Of a stretch of 64,000 bases of DNA, positions 17,528 through 26,206 are shown one piece after another. The translations under genes were made by a program, and so were the position numbers. Location of the stretch: positions 62,001 through 126,000 of the forward strand of contig JBEKIJ010000010.1 of the NCBI GenBank assembly GCA_050011815.1. The letters run 5' to 3'. The notes under the pieces are model-generated. The model had not been told where the DNA came from, did not search any database, and saw only the letters and a program-made list of their open reading frames with translations. The stretch comes from Chersky-840 sp050011815. Its GTDB lineage: Bacteria > Actinomycetota > Acidimicrobiia > Acidimicrobiales > UBA8190. Every line of letters starts with the position of its first letter. The stretch's first letter is position 1.

Positions 17528-17803
17528 TCAGCCGCCGGCCACGGCGGGCAGGATCGACACGGTCATGCCGTCGGCCACCTTGGTGTCGAGCTGTTCCAGG
17601 TAACGGACGTCGTCGTCGTCGACGTACACGTTCACGAACTTGTGCAGGGTGCCGTCCTCGGTGAGGACCTGGCCCTTGAGGCCGGGATAGCTCCGCACCA
17701 GGTCGGAGAGAACCTCTCCGATGGTGGTGCCCTCGGCGATCACCGCCGATCTCCCCCCGGCGTGCTGGCGCAGGACCGTGGGCAGCCTCACCTCGACAGC
17801 CAC
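17528..17803 (-). CDS. cysO: CysO-type MoaD/ThiS-like sulfur carrier
   Basis: A 91-residue ubiquitin-like protein. GTG 17803 is chosen because GGGAGG lies five bases upstream and it begins the fold (VAVEVRLPTVLRQHAGG). The family ending ILPAVAGG terminates in the Gly-Gly that is thiocarboxylated. LHKFVNVYVDDDDVRYL is the central strand pair. It carries sulfur for CysM; after cysteine is attached the CysO-Cys adduct is cleaved by Mec. The MoeZ-like activating enzyme is not in the window. Confidence 0.92.
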   Translation of the reverse strand: MAVEVRLPTVLRQHAGGRSAVIAEGTTIGEVLSDLVRSYPGLKGQVLTEDGTLHKFVNVYVDDDDVRYLEQLDTKVADGMTVSILPAVAGG

Positions 17804-17900
17804 GATGTCCTCCCTGCCTCGGAGGCCGCCCCGCCCCGGAGAGGGTGTGGGCGGCCGAACGAATGTCGACGACTCCGGTCGGCATTCTACCTGGAGCGGA

Positions 17901-18308
17901 CTACCGGGGTTCGACGACCACCGGCTCCTCGTCCACCACCTCGCCGTAGATGCGGTACGACCGCACCGTGGGATGGGTGTCCCGCAGGGACACGAGCACG
18001 TAGTGCCACCCGGGGTCCGGCGCCTGGGCGATGTCGGTGGGCGACGGGTACGCGTCGGTGTGGGTGTGGGAATGGAAGACCCCGATGATCTCGATGCCAC
18101 GCGACTCGGCGTCGCGATCGGCCCGGAGATGCTCGGCGGGGTCGACGGTGTAGAGCTTGGCCGAGGCGGCGAGATTGCGGGTCGGGTAGCAGCGAGCCAC
18201 GTCCCCGGATCCGGGGTCGCCGCCGAGCAACCCGCATGCCTCGTCGGGAAGCCCCCGCAGGCAGTGGCCCACCATCTCGGCGTAGACGGGGGCGGGGAGC
18301 CGGAGCAT
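17901..18308 (-). CDS. mec: CysO-cysteine peptidase Mec (JAB1/MPN+ family)
   Basis: A 135-residue JAMM metalloprotease. The start is set at ATG 18308 (MLRLPAPVYAEM), where the family begins; an in-frame ATG at 18335 is possible. Glu of LPDEACGLLGG and the zinc motif HSHTHTDAYPSPTD (HxH, then Ser-x-x-Asp) are visible. It cleaves cysteine from CysO-Cys, regenerating the free Gly-Gly carrier. It precedes cysO by 97 bases and is divergent from smpB. Confidence 0.92.
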   Translation of the reverse strand: MLRLPAPVYAEMVGHCLRGLPDEACGLLGGDPGSGDVARCYPTRNLAASAKLYTVDPAEHLRADRDAESRGIEIIGVFHSHTHTDAYPSPTDIAQAPDPGWHYVLVSLRDTHPTVRSYRIYGEVVDEEPVVVEPR

Positions 18309-18382
18309 CCCTCCGAGGGTACCGGCGCACCCCATGTCGGGCACGGATCGGACCACACGCCCACCGAGGTACCGTTCGCACG

Positions 18383-18937
18383 GTGGCAGCAGCCAAGGGG
18401 CCGGGACGGCGAGCGGCGCGCCGCGTCCCTGACGACGGGACCGACCGGATCAAGACCGTGGCCCGCAACCGTCGCGCCCGGCACGACTACGACATCCTCG
18501 AGACCCTCGAATGCGGCCTCGCTCTCCAGGGAAGCGAGGTCAAGTCCCTGCGCGCCGGAAGGGTGACCCTGGCCGATGCCTACGCCCGGGTGGAGGGAGG
18601 CGAGGCGTGGTTGCTCGGCGTCCACATCCCTCCCTACGAGCACGCCGCCGGGTTCGGTGCGCATGACCCTGAGCGCCGGCGCAAGCTGCTCCTGCATCGC
18701 GACCAGATCGACGAGCTCATGATCCAGACCCAACAGAAGGCCCTCACCCTCGTACCCTTGTCGATCTACTTCAAAGAGGGCCGGGCCAAGGTGGAGCTGG
18801 CCCTGGCCCGGGGCCGGCGCCTCTACGACAAGCGCCATGCCATCGCCACCCGCGACGCGGAGCGCGACGCGGCGCGCGAAGCCCGAAGTGCCGCCGGCAA
18901 GAGCGTCGGGCGGGGAGCCCGCAAGGAATACGACTGA
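18383..18937 (+). CDS. smpB: SsrA-binding protein SmpB
   Basis: A 184-residue protein from GTG 18383; the conserved part starts near residue 31 (NRRARHDYDILETLECGLAL). LQGSEVKSLRAGRVTLADAY, EAWLLGVHIPPYEHA and LVPLSIYFKEGRAKVELALARG are all present, with a basic C-terminal tail ending RKEYD that enters the ribosomal A site. The first ~30 basic residues are extra compared with E. coli SmpB, and a later start is possible. It lies 122 bases before the tmRNA gene, its functional partner in trans-translation. Confidence 0.95.
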   Translation: MAAAKGPGRRAARRVPDDGTDRIKTVARNRRARHDYDILETLECGLALQGSEVKSLRAGRVTLADAYARVEGGEAWLLGVHIPPYEHAAGFGAHDPERRRKLLLHRDQIDELMIQTQQKALTLVPLSIYFKEGRAKVELALARGRRLYDKRHAIATRDAERDAAREARSAAGKSVGRGARKEYD

Positions 18938-19059
18938 AGGGCATCTCTCGGGCCCGGTGTGACCCGGCCGCCGCTCGGCGTCGTGCCCCGGGATCGTGCC
19001 TGACCCCCCTCGTCGGGTAGGCGGTGGCTCGGCGGTAGGATGGAGCCGGTACACAACCA

Positions 19060-19409
19060 GGGGGTGATCGGTTTCGACTTTGGTCGTCAATTCGGGAGAA
19101 GCGAGCCGTGGTCTCCGGAACCACGTTAAAGAGCCGGAACAAAAAAATAAACGCGAATTCTGATTTCGCGCTGGCTGCTTAATACGTAGCCCGTCCGTCC
19201 GGTCTCAGCCCTGTGGGCCGGTAGCGGGCGTCATCTAGCGGGGCTTACCCGAGCGGTTCTGCCGATTGGCCGCCGGGGACACCAAAGGTCGGCTAGGGCT
19301 TTCGAATGTCGCCGGTGGCGGCGAAGGACCCGAAACTCAGCTGCCGGCTGCGCTCGGAGAAGGCCCGATGAGAAGCCGAAGGACGCGGGTTCGATTCCCG
19401 CCACCTCCA
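19060..19409 (+). ncRNA. ssrA: tmRNA (ssrA)
   Basis: The 5' end GGGGGTGATCGGTTTCGACT is the canonical tmRNA start. The 3' end has a T-arm (GGGTTCGATTCCCGC) and CACCTCC, which pairs with the 5' GGGGGTG to form the acceptor stem, followed by discriminator A; CCA is not encoded. The tag reading frame ends NANSDFALAA, with its TAA at 19180-19182. The last 22 bases are the target of an integrated island and are repeated at 33155-33176. Confidence 0.96.
19388..19409 (+). repeat. attL: tmRNA 3'-end copy of the 22-bp island direct repeat
   Basis: The last 22 bases of tmRNA (GGTTCGATTCCCGC then CACCTCCA) occur again, identically, at 33155-33176. The copy here completes the tmRNA T-arm and acceptor, so integration left the gene intact. 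Confidence 0.88.
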
Positions 19410-19556
19410 CGAAACGAATAACGCTCTGGCCAGGGAGTGAGTTCAGTCTGAGAGGGCCGAAAGGTTCCACAGGACACGAACAGGACACAAGACCTTTTGC
19501 GTCAACGCCCTAAGGCCCTCGTTCTCAGCTTGTGGCGCAAGCTCAGTTCGCACCCG

Positions 19557-19715
19557 TCATGACGCCCTCTGCGACCTTGTCAGACCGTGGCTGACGGGTA
19601 GTGCCTCACGAATCGTTTCCAGCACTCTCCGTAGCTCGTATCTGAGCCGCCACAGCTGGCGCCGCACCTTCTGAACCTCAGCAATGAGCGCCATGCCTTC
19701 TTCGCGGGTCATCAT
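19557..19715 (-). CDS. Small hypothetical helical protein
   Basis: A 52-residue frame starting MMTREEGMALIAEVQKVRRQ, strongly helical and basic (RRQLWRLRYELRRVLETIREAL). The in-frame upstream extension to 19913 does not look coding. Nothing recognisable; it may be a small DNA-binding or regulatory protein near the island's left end. Confidence 0.35.
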   Translation of the reverse strand: MMTREEGMALIAEVQKVRRQLWRLRYELRRVLETIREALPVSHGLTRSQRAS

Positions 19716-19978
19716 GTCCGACCCTGGGTTGGCCTGGCGATGCTGCGTCTCCAGCTCTCCAGCACACTCTCGCGATCCATGGGCCGGACCGTAGGGCCAG
19801 GGTGTGTCGCTTCGATCGCTGGACCAGATCGCATCGCTGATTCCCACGTACGATCCTTCGGCCCCATTAACGGCGTCCGAGGTGGCGCACAGGTGAATAC
19901 CCCAGTACGTCACACCTCCGGTCTACCCTCGTAGGCGCCGAGCAATCGACCTCTCGGGTCCGAGGATGGAGAACACCA

Positions 19979-20941
19979 ATGGGAAGCCTCGCAGAATCCA
20001 TAGCCCGCTTTACCGAGCAAACCTTAAATGATCTTCCACGAGAGTCAGAACTTGGCACATTGAACTTTGCAGTTGAAGCAACGAAGACTCGCCGAATCCT
20101 GGAACGTGCTAAAGCCCTCGACGCGCAGGACGAATCACAGTTGTCAACAGCGCTATTGCGGGACACCAGCAATCAGTTGAACGAGCTTTTCGCCTGCATC
20201 ACGGCAATGCAAGTCTTCAAGTTGTCTGACGAAATGCTTCGGCGGTTCATGCTCAGCTTACTCAGCGACTTGAGAACGCGAGAGAGTGGTTTGCTACGTA
20301 CGTAAGACCTCAAGCTCAATCCCAAGTCGATATCGCGATGAAGACCGCTGAGGCAGTAGGGCTGGTTGAGCAAGCCAGGATTGCAGAGGCAGAAGCTCAA
20401 AGACTGTTGTCACAGGTCAAGACCGCCGCAGGCGAAGCAGGAGCAGGGAAGCTATCCCTACTACAACACCCAATCTGAGGGGCATTGGGGGGAGGCAAAG
20501 AACTTCTTGATTGCAAGCATGGTCCTCGCTGCTGCGACAGTCGGGCTTGGCATCTGGCTTTTCTCAACACTTCACGTCGACCTCAATGCCCGCGCCGGCA
20601 CCGAGTGGGCAGAGTTCACACGATCTCTTGTGGTTCGACTCTTCTTCGTGGGAATCGCCACGTATGCACTGACATTCTGCGTGCGTGGGTATCGGATCGG
20701 CAAGCATCTACAGGTCGTAAACGAGCAGAAACGAAACGCTCTCGATACGTACTCACTATTTACGGCGGCCATCACGAGTGACACGCTTCGGGACGTGGTT
20801 ACGGCGGAACTTGTGAAAGCAGTCTTCGCAAGCTCGGACACGGGGTATCTGTCCGAAACACAAGACCGGACAGTGGTTGAGAACCAAGGTTCAGGAATCC
20901 TCAGTTTGCTTCTGAACCGGACTGGGAACTCCAGCGCTTAG
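19979..20941 (+). pseudogene. Frameshifted membrane protein gene (two compensating shifts)
   Basis: Three reading-frame segments appear to be one former gene of about 320 codons. Segment 1 (from ATG 19979 to ~20280) encodes a helical N-terminus (FTEQTLNDLPRESELG). Segment 2 (~20287-20455, another frame) encodes WFATYVRPQAQSQVDIAMKT and an Ala/Glu-rich helix (VEQARIAEAEAQRLLSQVK). Segment 3, back in the first frame from ~20457, encodes YYNTQSEGHWGEAKN followed by two membrane helices (FLIASMVLAAATVGLGIWLF and LVVRLFFVGIATYALTFCV). The central frame would terminate the unshifted product. Either the gene is dead or the sequence has two indel errors. Function unknown. Confidence 0.6.
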
Positions 20942-21095
20942 TCTTGGTTCAGATTAAGGTCAACAGCACGGAGACAGCTCTGAATCTCTCGGAGGACGAC
21001 ATGCCAGCACGACCAGAACGTTACGTCTGACCTGCCAATCCGTTCCGTTCGGTGCTGCTACCGCTTAGCAAGCAGAGCAACCGTCTACTCCAAGC

Positions 21096-23858
21096 TCACC
21101 ATGTCCAACCCTGCAGGGCATCGAGTCGCTTCGCCTGTTCGGGGTCGAGCTTTCCTTTGCTGTGCTTAGACCTCTGTGTATTCACCCATGAGCCAAGGTT
21201 GAAACCATCTTCTTTGTATGAATGGGGGACACTGGAATGGCCCTCTCTCGCTATGAAAGCAGTCAGGCGAGCAAAGGCCTCCTCCCATTTGACTGCAAAG
21301 GCGTCCCACGCCCAACCAGGTAGGTCGTCCAGTTGTGCCACCCGTTCCGCACTAATCCTTCCCTTCTTGTGAAGTGGTCGAGCGTAGGAGTTCACCCATT
21401 GGCCAAGCCGAAAGCCATCGGGTGCAATGTACGTGCGCGACGGTCGGGCATGACCAAACCCACCAACGAAGGTTTGCAAGTGCTCGTAGCCTTCATTCCA
21501 CGCATATTCGACGGCATCCCACGTCCATCCATCGATCGATTCAAGGCGGGCAATGCGATCGGGCGTTTGCCTCCCTCGCACGTACTCCACTCGCTGCACC
21601 ATTACCCACTGCCCAAGACGGTAGCCGTCTGGAGCGACATACCGGTGCCCTGGGCGGGGATTATGGAACTCTTGGGTAAATGCCTCCAAGTGTTTGTAGC
21701 CCTCTTCCCAGCGATGTGAGTGAGCGTCCCATGCCCACCCAGTCAGTGCATCAAGTCGGTCTGCCTTGTCTGACGAAAGTGTCCCATTTGCATAAGCCGT
21801 TCGTTGATGGTTGACCCACTGGCCAAGCGGATATGTCTCAAGGCCAGTCGAAGTGCGGTTCGGCAGTGCATTTCCATGTCGCTCAATGAACTGTTGGAGC
21901 GCTCCAAACCAGAACTCCCACGACGACGAGGTCCGCTCAACAAGACGCACCTCAAATGCGTTAGCAAAGTCACCTGTAATCGCGACTGGAAGGTCTAGGT
22001 GGATCTTCTTTGGGAGTGTGACCTTCGTACTGCCCTTCCCCAAGCTCCGACGAAGCTCATCAAGTTGGATAGCCAACTCGGCATCGTGTGCCCGTAGAGC
22101 TTTGATCACATCCCACACCGGCTTGAACGCCGAGTCATCGAGCACTGCCTCGGGGTCGTCTTGTGAACCGACGAATACCGGTACCACTATCGTCCCAACC
22201 TGCTTGTCCGGTGCCTTCCGAATGGCCCGTCCAACCGCTTGGATGATGTCAACCTCAGAGCGCCGTGGATCAATGAACGCAACGCCGTCAAGGGTCGGTA
22301 CGTCTACACCCTCGGACAGGCACTGGGCGTTGGCCAGCAATCCCCAGTCCTCGTCATCGAGCGATCTGAGCTGGTTCAATCTCAGACGGCGGTCCTGGGC
22401 TGACATCTCACCCGAGACGTATGTGGACCAGGGCTTGCCCACAGGTCGTTGCTCGGGCGGCATCCAAGCCACTATTTCGGGAAGGGATGAGGCGAAGTCT
22501 CTTGCTCGTCTTATGCGTGAATGGAACGAGATCATTCGCCGCAGATGGTACTTGCGGATCGACTTGGCTAGACCGATCTGACCAGCAAGGGTGCGGGCGT
22601 CGGTGACGTCCTTCCCGTCGAGAGTGACGAAGCGCCCGTTGGTGGCCCAGTCATAGTAGGTGGCGTCATCTACTCCGATCACTGCCACTTGGTAGTCTGA
22701 CAGAAGGTCACGTTTGATCGCTTCTCCAAAGCTCAACCGATGGAATACCGGCCCGAATCGGGTCGCATCGTCCATTGAGGCCACCTCAAAGTCGGCTTCC
22801 TTGGCCAAGCGCACCACTCGACCTGTGAAGTACCGAGGCGTCGCCGTCATGAACAGGCGCCGACTTGCGAGGATTGCATCCTCGTCGAGGACTGTGGCGA
22901 AGTCGCTCGATGCAGGTCCAGCGCAACGGTGCGCCTCGTCGGCGATGATGATGTCAAACGCGGGTACCGAACTCTCCTTGTAAGCATCGGCGATCCGTGG
23001 TGATGACTGGTAGGTCGCGAACACCACTTGCCGAGAACCTTGCAACCGCAGGAAGGCCGCAATCTCACCAGGATCTGTAGTTACCGGGAAACCCAGGTCC
23101 GACGTCCAACTGATGGCGGCATCCGAATCCGACACGCTCACGTCCGAGCACACCGGCAGGTAGACGAAGTCTGGGTCGTTGGCGGTCCATTCGCGCAACG
23201 ACTGAGCCAAGAGGGAAAGCGAGGGAACCAGCACGAGCACGCGCTGTGCATGGAGCGCCGCAGTGATGAAGAGGGAGGTCAGCGTCTTTCCAGTGCCGCA
23301 CGCCATGATCAACTGCCCACGATCATGGACATCGAATCCGTTTACGACTGCGTGTATTGCTTCGCTCTGGTGGGAGCGGGGCGTCTTCGGCTGTGGTGCT
23401 TGAGGTCGGAGATCGTGGATCGAGGTTGGCCACTCGACCTGGGCGCGCTCAAGGTCAGCCAACATGAGCTTGCTGGCGGGCTTCTCCTGTCCGTGAATAG
23501 TGCGACTGGCATTGTGACCAATGCGATTGGTGGTAGCTATGAGAAGACGGAACGAGATCTCTGGGCGGGCCGACTCAGAAAGAAATGAATCTACGTCTCG
23601 CTTCGTAACTGAATATGAAGGGTCGTAAGCCTTTGCCTGGATTGCCCACAGCCTGCCTCGGGCGTCTTCGGCCACGAGGTCAATGCCTATGTCTTGACCC
23701 TTATGTTCGGGCCACTCGTCCCAAAGCCATACGCGTCGAAGTTCACGGCGATAGATGGGGTCGTTAGCGAGGAACCATTTACAGATGGACTCAAACTGTT
23801 TCCCACGCCGCAGGGGGTCGGCATCCAGGGTTTCCAGTAGTCCGTGCAGAGTCCCCAC
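21096..23858 (-). CDS. Mrr-like nuclease/SF2 helicase with helicase-associated repeats (candidate defence protein)
   Basis: About 920 residues from GTG 23858; the frame stays open upstream to a GTG at 23939. The N-terminus has an Mrr-like nuclease signature (GIDLVAEDARGRLWAIQAKAY: Asp ... Gln-x-Lys). An SF2 core follows, with Walker A MACGTGKT, DEAH in IIADEAHRC, and motif VI IIQAVGRAIRK. The last ~260 residues are four helicase-associated (HA) repeats of about 68 residues each, with recurring DGFxLGxWVNxQR and GWxWDA. The layout resembles the nuclease-translocase of type I restriction subunits without any methylase or specificity gene nearby. Substrate-gated DNA degradation against phage or plasmid is inferred. 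GC is lower than in the core genome. Confidence 0.8.
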   Translation of the reverse strand: MGTLHGLLETLDADPLRRGKQFESICKWFLANDPIYRRELRRVWLWDEWPEHKGQDIGIDLVAEDARGRLWAIQAKAYDPSYSVTKRDVDSFLSESARPEISFRLLIATTNRIGHNASRTIHGQEKPASKLMLADLERAQVEWPTSIHDLRPQAPQPKTPRSHQSEAIHAVVNGFDVHDRGQLIMACGTGKTLTSLFITAALHAQRVLVLVPSLSLLAQSLREWTANDPDFVYLPVCSDVSVSDSDAAISWTSDLGFPVTTDPGEIAAFLRLQGSRQVVFATYQSSPRIADAYKESSVPAFDIIIADEAHRCAGPASSDFATVLDEDAILASRRLFMTATPRYFTGRVVRLAKEADFEVASMDDATRFGPVFHRLSFGEAIKRDLLSDYQVAVIGVDDATYYDWATNGRFVTLDGKDVTDARTLAGQIGLAKSIRKYHLRRMISFHSRIRRARDFASSLPEIVAWMPPEQRPVGKPWSTYVSGEMSAQDRRLRLNQLRSLDDEDWGLLANAQCLSEGVDVPTLDGVAFIDPRRSEVDIIQAVGRAIRKAPDKQVGTIVVPVFVGSQDDPEAVLDDSAFKPVWDVIKALRAHDAELAIQLDELRRSLGKGSTKVTLPKKIHLDLPVAITGDFANAFEVRLVERTSSSWEFWFGALQQFIERHGNALPNRTSTGLETYPLGQWVNHQRTAYANGTLSSDKADRLDALTGWAWDAHSHRWEEGYKHLEAFTQEFHNPRPGHRYVAPDGYRLGQWVMVQRVEYVRGRQTPDRIARLESIDGWTWDAVEYAWNEGYEHLQTFVGGFGHARPSRTYIAPDGFRLGQWVNSYARPLHKKGRISAERVAQLDDLPGWAWDAFAVKWEEAFARLTAFIAREGHSSVPHSYKEDGFNLGSWVNTQRSKHSKGKLDPEQAKRLDALQGWTW

Positions 23859-23962
23859 GCCTCGCACGGTACTAGAACCGAACGCCGATAATCTTGGAAC
23901 GGCGGCAAGCAGATCCGTGGAGTTCGGGCACGGACCCACTCAAGCCACCGCCCTGTACCGCG

Positions 23963-24376
23963 ATGGTCGGCGATACTTGGCAGGTGTCCGAAGACGAACC
24001 GATCAACGCTCCCGTTCTGGACCCAGTGGTCGAGGCAGAAAAGATCAACCTCACTTCGTACCTCTATCCACCTTTACGGGAACGCATCAGGCGGCGGTTT
24101 GGCGGTCAAGGAAGATGGGAGCGGAGTCTGAAGAACCCAAGCAACCGTGCGGCGACGATCCATGTGTTCAAGCATCTGAAGTACCACAAGTACGACTTTC
24201 AGCCCGACCAGCTACGGGATTGGGCAATGGCTCACGGTTGGCAGTCTGAAGACGCCCAAGAGCTTCATGACTACGCCGAGGGCGTGCTAACTGGGACTCG
24301 CTACCACACAGATCCAGACCCTTTCGGCATGGACGCGATAGACCAGTGGCGTGAGGACGCTGCGAAGAGCACCTAG
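23963..24376 (+). CDS. Hypothetical protein, divergent from the helicase
   Basis: A 137-residue protein from ATG 23963 (MVGDTWQVSEDEP). A basic central part (RERIRRRFGGQGRWERSL) precedes HIFKH-like helix segments (IHVFKHLKYHKYDF), an Asp/Glu-rich C-terminal half (LRDWAMAHGWQSEDAQELHDYAEG) and the end IDQWREDAAKST. Family not recognised. Its C-terminus is duplicated as a remnant at 24908-25006. It starts about 100 bases from the divergent helicase gene, so shared regulation is possible. Confidence 0.55.
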   Translation: MVGDTWQVSEDEPINAPVLDPVVEAEKINLTSYLYPPLRERIRRRFGGQGRWERSLKNPSNRAATIHVFKHLKYHKYDFQPDQLRDWAMAHGWQSEDAQELHDYAEGVLTGTRYHTDPDPFGMDAIDQWREDAAKST

Positions 24377-24828
24377 TGGTCAGCACTCGGAGGATGGCGG
24401 ATCTGACCCATAAACTATGCCTCATGGATCCCGACGATCTTGCTCGTCTGCTCGCTGACCGACTTCAACAGATCGTTCCGCCTGGATTCCATGTCGACGC
24501 CGACGAAGGCATGCTGTGGTACTCGTCTGACGAGGGTCGCTTTCCTGGCCAAACAAACAGCTATCAGGCTGGCCTCTCGGGCACGTACGTCCGAGACAAC
24601 TTCCCATTCCATGGTGACACTCTTGAGGATCACATCGTTGGGGTAAGCAGACAGGCGCTCGATGAGCTGCAGGACTACGTCGATGAAGCATCGCACGCTC
24701 CGTGGCCTGGTCGAACTAGACCGCCCGAGGCGCGAGCCGAGATCCGCGAATCGCGCCTCTATCTCTGGTTCGCCGACTCTGGTTCTGTATTCGCTGAGTG
24801 CGAACCCATTCCGCTTGATCTTCTCTAA
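24376..24828 (+). CDS. Hypothetical protein
   Basis: About 150 residues. GTG 24376 overlaps the previous stop by one base (TAGTG), suggesting coupling; ATG 24424 (MDPDDLARLLADRLQQIVPPGF) is an alternative start at a more typical N-terminus. Contains FHVDADEGMLWYSSDEGRFP, LDELQDYVDEASHAPWPG and LYLWFADSGSVFAECEPIPL, suggesting a small alpha/beta domain. No family recognised. Confidence 0.55.
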   Translation: MVSTRRMADLTHKLCLMDPDDLARLLADRLQQIVPPGFHVDADEGMLWYSSDEGRFPGQTNSYQAGLSGTYVRDNFPFHGDTLEDHIVGVSRQALDELQDYVDEASHAPWPGRTRPPEARAEIRESRLYLWFADSGSVFAECEPIPLDLL

Positions 24829-24907
24829 GGTGTTTCTGGCAGGACCCTCCAGCGTCAGTTCTCCAGGGGAGCGTCCTGCGGGAGGCTCCGATTAGCCTTT
24901 GCGTGTG

Positions 24908-25006
24908 CCAGGCCTTCTGGAGACTGGGGTTCGCTACCGGCTCGATCTATTCGTGATGGGTGCGATCAACTCTTGGCGCGACGACGCTGCGAAGGACAGC
25001 TCGTAG
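24908..25006 (+). pseudogene. Duplicated C-terminal remnant of the 23963-24376 gene
   Basis: This frame encodes LLETGVRYRLDLFVMGAINS and WRDDAAKDSS before its stop. It lines up with VLTGTRYHTDPDPFGMDAID and WREDAAKST at the end of the upstream gene. No start or N-terminal part is present. Confidence 0.55.
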
Positions 25007-25164
25007 GTCACCTTGCTCCTGGCCACGGAGTTCGCCAAGTGGCCAGTCGGAATGTCGGCGGCGTGCTGTGTTACAGGGTCCGCACCCACTGTCCCCGACC
25101 AGGTCCAGATAAAGTCCGGTCGTTGGATAATGGCCCGTGGACCCTTGGTCTGAGGGGTAATGCC

Positions 25165-25281
25165 ATGAGCGGCAACAGTTCCGATGAGGCGGAGACACCA
25201 GAGCCGGAATACTGGCTCGTCAGAGTCCTGAAGTTCATCGGGAACCTCATCGTCGCAGCCTTCATCCACTCGACGCCCTGA
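25165..25281 (+). CDS. Small tail-anchored-like membrane protein (38 aa)
   Basis: ATG 25165 follows GAGGGG. The product has an acidic head (MSGNSSDEAETPEPEY) and a single hydrophobic C-terminal helix (VLKFIGNLIVAAFIHS). Its size and topology are plausible for a microprotein. A weak frame on the opposite strand overlaps it and is not preferred. Confidence 0.4.
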   Translation: MSGNSSDEAETPEPEYWLVRVLKFIGNLIVAAFIHSTP

Positions 25282-25371
25282 ACCATCCTGAGCAATGGTG
25301 CTCGTTGGTCCTCGGACACCAAGGTCGGAGCCCCCAGTCGGCAGATCGACGACGTCGGTTGCGATGGTGGC

Positions 25372-25665
25372 TCAGGAGGTGATCCAAGCGACGAAGGCGA
25401 TCACCAGTGCGACAAGCGAGACTACAAGACAGAGCTTGGCCACGTACGGCCACGCGTATGCATAGTTATCGATCTCGTCCTTCTGAGACATGAAGAAGCC
25501 CACACCTCTGATTGGGAAACCGATCTTCTGACTTTGAGCACCATCAGAAGAGGTTGGACCGATCGATGACCCTCTTCGGGAGTTAACGCTTGCGATGACC
25601 AGCGAGATCAGACCGAGAAGGCCAACGGGGAGTGCGACTGCCAATGCAGTCTGAGCGACGTTCAC
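25372..25665 (-). CDS. Small two-helix membrane protein
   Basis: 97 residues. Helix 1 is ALAVALPVGLLGLISLVIAS, then a polar loop (SSIGPTSSDGAQSQKIGFPI, KDEIDNYAYAWP), and helix 2 is LCLVVSLVALVIAFVAWI. No family recognised. It is a possible unit of the 17-bp repeat array, with a weak repeat copy about 50 bases upstream. Confidence 0.55.
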   Translation of the reverse strand: MNVAQTALAVALPVGLLGLISLVIASVNSRRGSSIGPTSSDGAQSQKIGFPIRGVGFFMSQKDEIDNYAYAWPYVAKLCLVVSLVALVIAFVAWITS

Positions 25666-25715
25666 TGACTCTGGATCATAGGTCTGCAGTCGAGATCAGC
25701 CGTACCAACGGCGTA

Positions 25716-25732
25716 CGGGAACACCGATTCCC
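25716..25732 (+). repeat. 17-bp array repeat, degenerate copy
   Basis: CGGGAACACCGATTCCC matches 12 of 17 positions of consensus CGGGATCCCCGATTATG and lies between two minus-strand small genes, as expected for the array. Confidence 0.35.
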
Positions 25733-25840
25733 CGGCTGTCAGTGCAGCCATGGATCCCGCCCTGGGGCGGCGGATCGAGCACCTATCGGATCGAGCCATC
25801 GCATCGGCGATATGTGCGCGGGTGAAGTATTACGAAGGGC

Positions 25841-26062
25841 TTAGCCGCTCGGAGTGTCTCGCATGGATTCGGATGAAGTAGCTCGACGCTGACGACGCTC
25901 TCTGACGATGGCGATAGCTCCTGACGAGATCATCACAATGGCACCAATCGCCAAGATGATCACGCCCGTAGGCTTGGGAAGAAGGCTGCCGAGAACGATC
26001 AATGCGAACCCCACTACGCCTATCCACCTGCGCTGCAGGAGTGCACCTACGATCCAGCCCAC
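25841..26062 (-). CDS. Small two-helix membrane protein
   Basis: 73 residues: WIGVVGFALIVLGSLLPK and VIILAIGAIVMISSGAIAIV form two helices, followed by a basic/polar tail (RERRQRRATSSES). No family recognised. A 17-bp repeat lies 76 bases upstream. Confidence 0.55.
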   Translation of the reverse strand: MGWIVGALLQRRWIGVVGFALIVLGSLLPKPTGVIILAIGAIVMISSGAIAIVRERRQRRATSSESMRDTPSG

Positions 26063-26137
26063 GCATTAACTCTAGGCCAGCCCGACAGACCAGCCCGATG
26101 AGACGTTCTTACGGCAGGCGCCAATGCAGGATGGCAA

Positions 26138-26154
26138 CCGGATCCCCGAGTGCC
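26138..26154 (+). repeat. 17-bp array repeat
   Basis: CCGGATCCCCGAGTGCC, 12 of 17 to consensus. Located 53 bases past the stop of the gene at 26207-26500 and upstream of 25841-26062, both on the minus strand. Confidence 0.55.
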
Positions 26155-26206
26155 CGTCTCCCTACAATCTGGCTTGACATCAAATGTGATCTTAAGATCA
26201 ATAGTA

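Noticed and set aside
24934..25269. 111-codon minus-strand frame
   Set aside because: Crosses the duplicated gene remnant and the plus-strand microprotein, with no motif or ribosome site.
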